A stretch of DNA of 64,000 nucleotides from W-Chloroflexi-9 sp045863195 (GTDB lineage: Bacteria > Chloroflexota > Dehalococcoidia > UBA2979), in NCBI GenBank assembly GCA_045863195.1, contig BTUI01000012.1, positions 1 to 64,000 of the forward strand, read 5' to 3'. Positions 57,819-64,000 of this stretch are shown here, piece by piece (the stretch's first letter is position 1; every line of letters begins with the position of its first letter). A model generated the notes under the pieces. It was not told the origin of the DNA, made no database searches, and saw only the letters and a list, made by a program, of their open reading frames with translations. A program made the position numbers and the translations under genes.

Positions 57819-58451
57819 ATGATGCTGACGCACTCGCCCCGCCGATGGTCCGCCGCTGCACGGCGTCGTGCGGCTGCGGTTGCCCTCGGCGTTACGGCGG
57901 CCGCGCTGCCCGTCGTCGCCTCCGCTGCGGAGGACGTGGAGGGCATCGCCGCGCTCGGTGTGAACCTGCCGGGACTCATCTCCCAGCTGGTGAACTTCGG
58001 GATCATCTTGATCGCGCTGCGGCTCTTCCTCTGGAAGCCGTTCCTGCGCGTCCTGGATGAGCGTCGCCAGAAGATCGAGGCCGGCCTGAAGGCTTCCGAG
58101 GCTGCGGCGCACGCCGCCGAGAGCAGCCAGGAGGAGTCCCGCCGCATCCTCGAGCAGGCGCGCGCGGAGTCCCGCGACATCGTCTCCCGGTCCCAGGACA
58201 CGGCGAACCGGCTCCGCGAGGAGCTGGAGTCGCAGGCCCGTCGGGACGCGGAGCAGATCGTCGCCCGGGCCCGGCAGGAGATCGAGGCGGAGCGCGCACA
58301 GGCGATCCAGTCCCTGCGCTCCGAGTTCGCGGACCTGACGATCCGCGCGGCCGAGCGCGTGGTGGGCCAGTCCATCGACGGCGCCGCCCACCAGCGGCTG
58401 ATCGACGAGGTGCTGGTCGACTCCACGTTCGGACGGGACGGGCGCAACTAG
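57819..58451 (+). CDS. atpF: F0F1 ATP synthase subunit b with N-terminal presequence (210 aa)
   Basis: Peripheral stalk subunit. The membrane helix LPGLISQLVNFGIILIALRLFLWKPFLRVLDERRQKIEAGL is followed by a long coiled coil rich in Ala/Glu/Arg and a C-terminal IDEVLVDSTF that meets delta. Ahead of the helix is a separate signal-like segment (RRRAAAVALGVTAAALPVVASAAED, about 17-40) with an ASA-type cleavage site. ATG 57819 is used; GTG 57816 and ATG 57822 are in frame. GAGGAG is upstream. Confidence 0.92.
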   Translation: MMLTHSPRRWSAAARRRAAAVALGVTAAALPVVASAAEDVEGIAALGVNLPGLISQLVNFGIILIALRLFLWKPFLRVLDERRQKIEAGLKASEAAAHAAESSQEESRRILEQARAESRDIVSRSQDTANRLREELESQARRDAEQIVARARQEIEAERAQAIQSLRSEFADLTIRAAERVVGQSIDGAAHQRLIDEVLVDSTFGRDGRN

Positions 58452-58997
58452 ATGTCCGGTACACGTGATGTCGCCGGCCGCCGCTACGCCCTGGCTGCCA
58501 TGGCGATCGCCCGCGACGAGCAGGCGGTCGATGGCTGGGCTGAGGCGCTGGAGGCGCTGTCCGCGCTCACCGCGAACCCACGGCATGTGGACGCGCTGCA
58601 GGCGGACGGCATGACGGACGAAAAGTTCACCGGGATTGTCCGGGCCGTCCTGCCGGGCATCACGGCGAAGCAGTTGAACCTCTTCCGCCTGCTCCGGCGG
58701 AAGGGCCGCCTCTCCCTCGGTACCTCCATCGCGGACTACTTCCGCGAACTGGTGGACGAGGAGCGGGGCGTGGTCCGCGCGGTGGTGACCACCGCCGTGG
58801 ACCTGGACGAGAACCGCCGGGCGCAGGTCCAGCGGCAGTTGGAGCAGAACACCGGCCGGCGCATCGTCCTCGAGACGCGCACGGACCCCGCCATCCTGGG
58901 CGGGCTCGTCCTGCGCATCGGGGATGAGATGCTGGACGGCTCCACGCGGACGCGGCTTCGCGGCCTGCGGTCCACGTTGGAGCGCGCCGCCTCCTAG
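58452..58997 (+). CDS. atpH: F0F1 ATP synthase subunit delta (181 aa)
   Basis: Connects the top of F1 to subunit b. The N-terminal six-helix part (VAGRRYALAAMAIARDEQAVDGWAEALEAL) and the C-terminal part (GVVRAVVTTAVDLDENRRAQVQRQLEQNTGRRIVLETRTDPAILGGLVLRIGDEMLDGSTRTRLRGLRSTL) match OSCP/delta; the last stretch holds the conserved DPxxLGGxxxxxG...DGSxxxxL pattern. ATG directly follows the atpF stop. Confidence 0.94.
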   Translation: MSGTRDVAGRRYALAAMAIARDEQAVDGWAEALEALSALTANPRHVDALQADGMTDEKFTGIVRAVLPGITAKQLNLFRLLRRKGRLSLGTSIADYFRELVDEERGVVRAVVTTAVDLDENRRAQVQRQLEQNTGRRIVLETRTDPAILGGLVLRIGDEMLDGSTRTRLRGLRSTLERAAS

Positions 58998-59060
58998 GGG
59001 GCGGCGAGACGAACATCACGCACGCCGCCACGCGCGGCGAGAGAACGCTGAGGTAGAGCG

Positions 59061-60590
59061 ATGGCCGTACGAGCAGAAGAAATCGCATCCATCCTGCGGG
59101 AGCAGATCGAGAACTTCGACGCCACGGCGACTGCCGCGAACGTCGGCACGGTCATCGAGACCGGTGACGGCATCGCCCGCATCCACGGCCTGGGCCAGTG
59201 CCAGGCGTCCGAACTCATCGAGTTCAGCGCCACGGACGAGTCCGGCCGGCCCATCCGTGGCCTGGCGCTGAACCTCGAAGAGGAGACCGTCGGCGCCATC
59301 ATCATGGGTGACTACACCAAGGTGAAGGAAGGCGACGAGGTCCGGACGACCGGCTCGGTCGCGTCCGTCCCCGTGGGTGAGGTGCTCATCGGCCGCGTGG
59401 TGAACCCGCTGGGCGACCCGATCGACGGCAAGGGCCCGGTCAACGCCACGGAGACCTACCCGCTGGAGAAGATTGCCCCGGACGTGGTGTCCCGCGTGGG
59501 CGTGAACCAGCCGCTGCAGACCGGCATCAAGGCGATCGACGCCATGATCCCGCTTGGGCGCGGCCAGCGCGAACTGATCATCGGCGACCGCTCGATCGGC
59601 AAGACCGCCATCGGCGTGGACGCGATCATCAACCAGAAGCACTCGGACGTGATCTGCATCTACGTCGCGGTGGGCCAGAAGGAAGCGAAGGTCGCCCAGA
59701 CCGTCGCCATCCTCGAGCAGTACGGCGCGATGAACCACACCATCGTGGTGACCGCGTCCGCCTCCGAGTCCGCCGCCCTCCAGTACCTGGCCCCGTACGC
59801 GGGCGCCGCCATGGCCGAGTACTTCATGGCCAAGGGCCGCGCGGTGCTGGTGGTGTACGACGACCTGACGAAGCACGCGTGGGCCTACCGCGAGGTCTCC
59901 CTGCTGCTCCGCCGCCCTCCGGGACGCGAGGCGTACCCGGGCGACGTGTTCTACCTGCACTCCCGCCTCCTGGAGCGCGCCGCGCGCGTGACGCCTGAGC
60001 TCGGTGGCGGTTCGGTGACGGCGCTGCCGATCATCGAGACGCAGGCCGGTGACGTCTCCGCGTACATCCCGACCAACGTCATCTCCATCACGGACGGCCA
60101 GATCTTCCTGGAGCTGGACCTCTTCAACGCCGGCATCCGCCCGGCCACCAACCCGGGCATCTCGGTGTCCCGCGTGGGTGGTTCCGCGCAGACCCGCGCG
60201 ATGAAGAAGGTGGCGGGCACGCTGCGTCTGGACCTCTCGCAGTACCGCGAGCTGCAGGCGTTCGCGCAGTTCGGCACGGACGACCTGGACGCGGCGACGC
60301 GCCGCCAGCTGAACCGTGGCGCGCGCCTGACGGAGCTGCTGAAGCAGCCGCAGTACCAGCCGCTGACGCTGGGCCAGCAGGTCGCGATCCTGTACGCGGG
60401 TGTGAACGGCTACCTGGACGAGGTGCCCGTGGAGAAGGTCGCCGACTTCGAGCGCGCCTTCCACGAGTACATGGGCGCGGGTAACGCCGACCTCCTGAAG
60501 AAGATCACGGACTCCGGCGACCTGCCGGCGGAGGACGAGGAGCGCCTGAAGGCGGCGATCGTCGACTTCAAGGCCTCGGTCGCCTACTAG
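59061..60590 (+). CDS. atpA: F0F1 ATP synthase subunit alpha (509 aa)
   Basis: Regulatory nucleotide-binding subunit. GDRSIGKTAIGVDAIINQ (about 172-189, Walker A; GDRxxGKT), VGQKEAKVAQTVAILE, VVYDDLTKHAWAYREVSLLLRRPPGREAYPGDVFYLHSRLLERA and the PAxNPGISVSRVGGSAQTRAMKKVAG region are all present. The C-terminal domain (QYxELQAFAQFGTDDLDAATRRQLNRG) is typical. Longer antisense open frames opposite it are shadows. Confidence 0.97.
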   Translation: MAVRAEEIASILREQIENFDATATAANVGTVIETGDGIARIHGLGQCQASELIEFSATDESGRPIRGLALNLEEETVGAIIMGDYTKVKEGDEVRTTGSVASVPVGEVLIGRVVNPLGDPIDGKGPVNATETYPLEKIAPDVVSRVGVNQPLQTGIKAIDAMIPLGRGQRELIIGDRSIGKTAIGVDAIINQKHSDVICIYVAVGQKEAKVAQTVAILEQYGAMNHTIVVTASASESAALQYLAPYAGAAMAEYFMAKGRAVLVVYDDLTKHAWAYREVSLLLRRPPGREAYPGDVFYLHSRLLERAARVTPELGGGSVTALPIIETQAGDVSAYIPTNVISITDGQIFLELDLFNAGIRPATNPGISVSRVGGSAQTRAMKKVAGTLRLDLSQYRELQAFAQFGTDDLDAATRRQLNRGARLTELLKQPQYQPLTLGQQVAILYAGVNGYLDEVPVEKVADFERAFHEYMGAGNADLLKKITDSGDLPAEDEERLKAAIVDFKASVAY

Positions 60591-60656
60591 GCTGACCGGA
60601 CTGACTGAACAGCAGGGCACCCGCGGCTTCGGCCCCGGGACGTAGGGAGATACGGG

Positions 60657-61547
60657 ATGGCGGGCGGCGGCAGCGTTCGAGCGATCCGCGACCGCATCAG
60701 GTCGGTGAGCAGCACCGCGAAGGTCACGCGCGCTATGGAGCTCGTGGCGGCCTCCAAGATGCGGCGCGCGCAGGAGCGTGCGCTCGCGTCCCGGCCGTAC
60801 TCGGACCAGATGTACGCCGTGCTCTCGCAGCTGGCGTCCGTCACCGCTGGCGCGGACGCCGCGGCGCTGCACCCGCTCCTGGAGCAGCGCGAGGTCAAGA
60901 GCATCGCGTACATCCACATCACGGCGGACCGCGGCCTGGCCGGCGGCCTCAACTCCAACATGAACCGCGCCGGCGCGGGGCTCCTGCTGGAGCACCAGCC
61001 GAACGTGGAGCGCGTGAGCGTGATCCCGGCCGGCCGCAAGGGGCGTGACTTCTTCCGCCGGTCCGGCATCGACATCACGGCCGAGTTTGGCGAGTTGGGG
61101 GACTTCCCCGCGTTCGAGGATGTCCGGCCCATCGCCCGCGTGGTGATGGAGGACTTCCTGGCCGGCAAGGTCGACCAGGTGATGATCGGCTACCAGCGGT
61201 TCGTGAACGCCGCCGTACAGCGGCCCACGATCAAGCAGATCCTGCCGGTGCAGCCGCCGGCCGGCGACGACGCGAAGTCCGTGGACTTCATCTTCGAGCC
61301 GTCGCCGAAGGAACTGCTGGCCACGCTGCTGCCGAGGTTCGTGGAAATGCAGATCTACGCCGCCGTGCTGGAGGCCCGCGCCTCCGAGCAGTCTGCCCGC
61401 ATGGTCGCCATGCGGCAGGCCACGGACGCGGCGAAGGAAATGGTCGGTGACCTCACGCTCGCCTACAACAAGGCGCGCCAGGAGGGCATCACCGGCGAAC
61501 TGCTCGACATCGTCGGCGGCGTCGCCGCGCTCGAGAGCAACGGGTAA
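60657..61547 (+). CDS. atpG: F0F1 ATP synthase subunit gamma (296 aa)
   Basis: Central rotor shaft. The N-terminal helix (RAIRDRIRSVSSTAKVTRAMELVAASKMRRAQERA) and the C-terminal helix (EQSARMVAMRQATDAAKEMVGDLTLAYNKARQEGITGELLDIVGGVAAL) form the coiled coil; ITADRGLAGGLNSNMNR is the Rossmann-like core. ATG at 60657; no insertion of the cyanobacterial redox type is seen. Confidence 0.95.
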   Translation: MAGGGSVRAIRDRIRSVSSTAKVTRAMELVAASKMRRAQERALASRPYSDQMYAVLSQLASVTAGADAAALHPLLEQREVKSIAYIHITADRGLAGGLNSNMNRAGAGLLLEHQPNVERVSVIPAGRKGRDFFRRSGIDITAEFGELGDFPAFEDVRPIARVVMEDFLAGKVDQVMIGYQRFVNAAVQRPTIKQILPVQPPAGDDAKSVDFIFEPSPKELLATLLPRFVEMQIYAAVLEARASEQSARMVAMRQATDAAKEMVGDLTLAYNKARQEGITGELLDIVGGVAALESNG

Positions 61548-61580
61548 GAGACAACAACGCCGGCAAGGCGGGAGGCACAC

Positions 61581-62984
61581 ATGGCATCCGGAATCGTGCG
61601 CCAGGTCATCGGCACCGTTGTCGACCTGGAGTTCCCGAGCGGGGATCTCCCGGGCATCTACAACGCCGTGAACATCGACATGAACGGCAAGAACCTGGTG
61701 GCCGAGGTGCAGCAGCACCTGGGCAACAACTGGGTCCGCGCGCTGGCCCTGGACTCCACGGACGGCCTCGCCCGAGGCTCGAAGGTGGAGGACACCGGCG
61801 CGCCGATCTCCATCCCGGTCGGCCCCAAGACGCTGGGCCGGATCTTCAACGTCATCGGCGACGTGCTCGACCCCGGTGAGGCGATCCCGGCCGACACCGA
61901 GCGCTGGGCGATCCACCGCCCGGCCCCGGCGTACGCTGACCAGGAGACCAGCGCCCAGATGCTGGAGACGGGCATCAAGGTCGTTGACCTGGTCGCCCCG
62001 CTGGCCCGTGGTGGTAAGGTCGGCCTCTTCGGCGGCGCCGGCACCGGCAAGACCGTGACCAACACCGAACTGATCCGTAACCTCGCCACTGAGCACGGCG
62101 GTCTGTCCGTGTTCGCCGGCGTGGGCGAGCGCTCCCGCGAGGGCAACGACCTCTGGCACGAGATGCGCCAGAACGGCGTGCTCGACAAGACCGCGCTGGT
62201 CTACGGCCAGATGAACGAGCCGCCCGGGGTGCGCCTCCGCATCGCCCTGACCGGCCTGACCATGGCCGAGTACTTCCGCGACGTGGAGGGCCGTGACGTC
62301 CTCCTGTTCGTCGACAACATCTACCGCTACACCCTGGCCGGCATGGAAGTGTCCGCACTCCTCGGCCGCATGCCCTCCGCCGTGGGTTACCAGCCGACGC
62401 TGGCCTCCGAGGTTGGTGTGCTCGAAGAGCGCATCACCTCCACGAAGAAGGGCTCCATCACCTCCTTCCAGGCGATCTACGTGCCCGCCGACGACTACAC
62501 CGACCCGGGTGTGGCGACGACGTTCGGCCACCTGGACGCCACGGTCACGCTGGACCGCGGCCGCGTGGAGCAGGGCCTCTTCCCGGCCATCTCCCCGCTA
62601 ACCTCCAACAGCCGCATCCTGGACCCGCTGGTCGTGGGCCAGGAGCACTACGACGTGGCCCGTGGCGTGGTCCGCACGCTGCAGCGCTACAAGGACCTGC
62701 AGGACATCATCGCCATCCTCGGCATCGAGGAACTGTCGGACGACGACAAGCGCACGGTCGCCCGTGCTCGCCGCATCGACCGCTTCCTGTCGCAGCCGAT
62801 GTTCGTGGCGGAGCAGTTCACGGGCACCCCGGGCCAGTACGTCCCGGTCGCCGAGACGGTCCGCGGCTTCAAGGAGATCCTGGAGGGCAAGCACGACTCC
62901 CTCCCGGAGCAGGCGTTCTACATGGTCGGCAACATCGACATGGCCGTCGAGAAGGCCGAGCGCATGGCGGCCGAGGGCGCGTAA
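61581..62984 (+). CDS. atpD: F0F1 ATP synthase subunit beta (467 aa)
   Basis: Catalytic subunit. GLFGGAGTGKTVTNTELIRNLA (about 150-171, Walker A; GGAGTGKT where GGAGVGKT is usual), VFAGVGERSREGNDLWHEM (catalytic Glu), ALVYGQMNEPPGVRLRI, VLLFVDNIYRYTLAGMEVSALLGRMPSAVGYQPTLA (Walker B) and the C-terminal DELSEEDK-like EELSDDDK are all present. Variants at Tyr/Thr positions (DNIYRYTLAG versus the common DNIFRFTQAG) look like lineage features, not defects. Confidence 0.97.
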   Translation: MASGIVRQVIGTVVDLEFPSGDLPGIYNAVNIDMNGKNLVAEVQQHLGNNWVRALALDSTDGLARGSKVEDTGAPISIPVGPKTLGRIFNVIGDVLDPGEAIPADTERWAIHRPAPAYADQETSAQMLETGIKVVDLVAPLARGGKVGLFGGAGTGKTVTNTELIRNLATEHGGLSVFAGVGERSREGNDLWHEMRQNGVLDKTALVYGQMNEPPGVRLRIALTGLTMAEYFRDVEGRDVLLFVDNIYRYTLAGMEVSALLGRMPSAVGYQPTLASEVGVLEERITSTKKGSITSFQAIYVPADDYTDPGVATTFGHLDATVTLDRGRVEQGLFPAISPLTSNSRILDPLVVGQEHYDVARGVVRTLQRYKDLQDIIAILGIEELSDDDKRTVARARRIDRFLSQPMFVAEQFTGTPGQYVPVAETVRGFKEILEGKHDSLPEQAFYMVGNIDMAVEKAERMAAEGA

Positions 62985-63026
62985 TCGCGTCCGCGGCCCC
63001 CGCGGGACGACCGGTAGGAGTGTGAG

Positions 63027-63467
63027 ATGCCGCTGAAGCTCAGCATCGTCACGGCGCAGCGCACCGTCCTGGAACGGGACGATGTGACCAAGCTGGTCGT
63101 GCCCGCCGCCGAGGGGCAAATCACGGTGCTCCCGCACCACGCCGCCCTCATGTCCAGCCTCGCCATCGGCGAGATGCTGGTCTACGCCGGCAACGACGTG
63201 GACGCCATTGCCATCCACGGCGGCTTCTTCCAGGTGCTCAACGATGAGGTGAGCATCCTGGCCGACGCCGCCGAGGCGGCCGAGGCGATCGACATCGAGC
63301 GCGCCGAGGCTGCCCGCGAGCGCGCCGAGCGCCGCCTGCAGGGGCGTGACGTGGACCTCCGCGGCGGCCTGGACGTGCTGCGCGCCCAGTTCGCGATGCA
63401 GCGCGCCATGGCCCGCATCAAGGTGGCCCGCCGCCGCCGCACCGGGGTCCCGTCCTCCCGGCCGTAA
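63027..63467 (+). CDS. atpC: F0F1 ATP synthase subunit epsilon (146 aa)
   Basis: Regulatory subunit. The N-terminal beta-sandwich (LKLSIVTAQRTVLERDDVTKLVVPAAEGQITVLPHHAALMSSLAIGEM) and the C-terminal helical hairpin (DIERAEAARERAERRLQ...DVLRAQFAMQRAMARIKVARRRR) are complete. It ends with a basic tail. Last gene of the operon; a strong terminator follows. Confidence 0.95.
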   Translation: MPLKLSIVTAQRTVLERDDVTKLVVPAAEGQITVLPHHAALMSSLAIGEMLVYAGNDVDAIAIHGGFFQVLNDEVSILADAAEAAEAIDIERAEAARERAERRLQGRDVDLRGGLDVLRAQFAMQRAMARIKVARRRRTGVPSSRP

Positions 63468-63490
63468 CCACCTCGGACCGAGCGAATCTG

Positions 63491-63518
63491 ACGACGCCCC
63501 GGCTTCCCGGGGCGTCGT
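63491..63518 (+). terminator. atp operon terminator
   Basis: Perfect 12-bp stem ACGACGCCCCGG/CCGGGGCGTCGT with a 4-nt CTTC loop, 24 bp past the atpC stop. Confidence 0.85.
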
Positions 63519-63625
63519 TGCGTGTGCCTTCCGTCACGGCCGTTGGGGGACTTCCGGTGGCTCGCAGGCCCGTCACCCCCGCGTACGCTTCGGGCAGCGA
63601 CACAGTCGCGGAGAGGGTGACTGCC

Positions 63626-63820
63626 GTGAAGACACTCGTCGGGTTCATGAACAGTCCAGTCGGCCGGCTGGCGCGGATCGGTCTTGGCGTCGGCCTGATC
63701 GTCGTGGGGTTCACCGTGATGGAGGGCGCCGCCGGCATGGCGCTCGCCGTGGTTGGCCTCGTGCCGATCGCCCTCGGCGTCTCCGGACGCTGCATGGTGG
63801 AGTTCATCGCGCCGAAGTAG
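63626..63820 (+). CDS. DUF2892-like small membrane protein (64 aa)
   Basis: Two hydrophobic helices: LARIGLGVGLIVVGFTVM and GAAGMALAVVGLVPIALGVSGRCMVEFIAPK. The NSPVGRLARIGLG start and the GRCMVEFI end follow the DUF2892 pattern. GTG start at 63626 with GAGAGG nine bases upstream; ATG 63647 is possible. Function unknown. Confidence 0.68.
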   Translation: MKTLVGFMNSPVGRLARIGLGVGLIVVGFTVMEGAAGMALAVVGLVPIALGVSGRCMVEFIAPK

Positions 63821-63884
63821 CCGCGCCCTCCGCGCGGCTCGCGTCCCCGATCCCGGCGCTCTATGCTGCCGGGCGGGAGGCGTC

Positions 63885-64000
63885 ATGCCGGAGCGCTACC
63901 TGATCCGAGGCGGTACCCCTCTCCGGGGTGAGATCACCGTCTCCGGTTCCAAGAACGCCGCGTTGTACGCCGTCTCCGCGGTGCTGCTGACCGCCGAGCC
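63885..64000 (+). CDS. murA: UDP-N-acetylglucosamine 1-carboxyvinyltransferase, 5' part only
   Basis: Runs off the window. The first 38 residues (MPERYLIRGGTPLRGEITVSGSKNAAL...) hold the MurA/EPSP-synthase signature G-x-I-x-V-S-G-S-K-N-A-A-L, with the Lys and Asn of the active site. MurA starts peptidoglycan synthesis by adding enolpyruvate to UDP-GlcNAc. GGGAGG precedes the ATG and a TATGCT box lies 22 bp before it, without a clear -35. Confidence 0.9.
   Translation, partial: MPERYLIRGGTPLRGEITVSGSKNAALYAVSAVLLTAE

Noticed and set aside
59016..62531. A 1171-codon open frame antisense to atpA-atpG-atpD, and many long frames like it (for example 760-2295, 52205-55144, 30681-32234)
   Set aside because: They run opposite well-identified genes, their proteins are Arg/His/Val-rich with no motif, and they follow from the third-position G/C bias of the true genes.

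Overview
The window is high-GC bacterial DNA, densely coded, with many GTG and TTG starts, short or overlapping gene junctions and few long gaps. The gene content suggests a member of the Chloroflexota: a DUF951 protein next to a DUF151 nuclease, a PPOX/F420-type oxidoreductase, several short-chain dehydrogenases and crotonases, an ETF with an EtfD-type membrane reductase, menaquinone genes (menB, a geranylgeranyl-reductase-family gene) and a single F-type ATP synthase operon. This placement is an inference from gene content; no rRNA or tRNA gene was seen. Peptidoglycan genes (uppP, murI, murA) imply a murein wall.

1-7.6 kb (minus strand): a branched-chain amino-acid operon ilvB-ilvN-ilvC-leuA-leuC-leuD. 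A promoter and a 28-residue Leu/Val-rich leader ORF with a strong hairpin precede ilvB. A second Leu-rich leader ORF with its own hairpin lies between ilvC and leuA. 7.6-12.3 kb (minus): a DUF3179 lipoprotein, a geranylgeranyl reductase family flavoprotein, a PH-like membrane protein, a terminator and ilvE with its own promoter. 12.5-20 kb: tandem CaxA-type antiporters, a PPOX oxidoreductase, a metallo-hydrolase and a GcvT-like protein on plus; then a VOC protein, an FMN hydroxyacid oxidase, an unknown protein and a TRIC channel on minus.

20-32.3 kb: uppP, then four consecutive SDR genes in which catalytically intact and catalytically defective copies alternate, an RDD protein, a minus-strand lipoprotein group, a fifth SDR, two crotonases flanking two small related proteins, a Rieske-like protein that has lost all its cluster ligands, and an acyl-CoA synthetase. 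32.3-36.5 kb: etfD-etfB-etfA, which would carry electrons from acyl-CoA oxidation to menaquinone. 36.6-41.8 kb: coaE with a long Ala/Lys/Pro tail and a MoxR/VWA pair.

41.9-49.2 kb: a membrane protein, a gene-free structured stretch, a second metallo-hydrolase, a vapBC module with a palindromic operator, cinA, menB, a 400-bp stretch of REP-like repeats and hairpins, and a GltD-family oxidoreductase preceded by palindromes with centres exactly 20 bp apart. 49.3-53.2 kb: a second MoxR-DUF58-DUF4129 operon. 53.3-55.9 kb: murI, pyrF, DUF951 and a bifunctional nuclease. 56-63.5 kb: the atp operon (atpI/Z-B-E-F-H-A-G-D-C) closed by a clear hairpin; subunit a carries a large extra loop, and subunits c and b both begin with signal-peptide-like sequences. 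The window ends in the first codons of murA.

Most promoters proposed here are sigma70-like (TTGAC/TTGCG, 17-18 bp spacer, TANNNT). For three of them the -10 box lies only 6-9 bp before the start codon, suggesting leaderless transcripts. All functions are read from sequence patterns; no database search was run.
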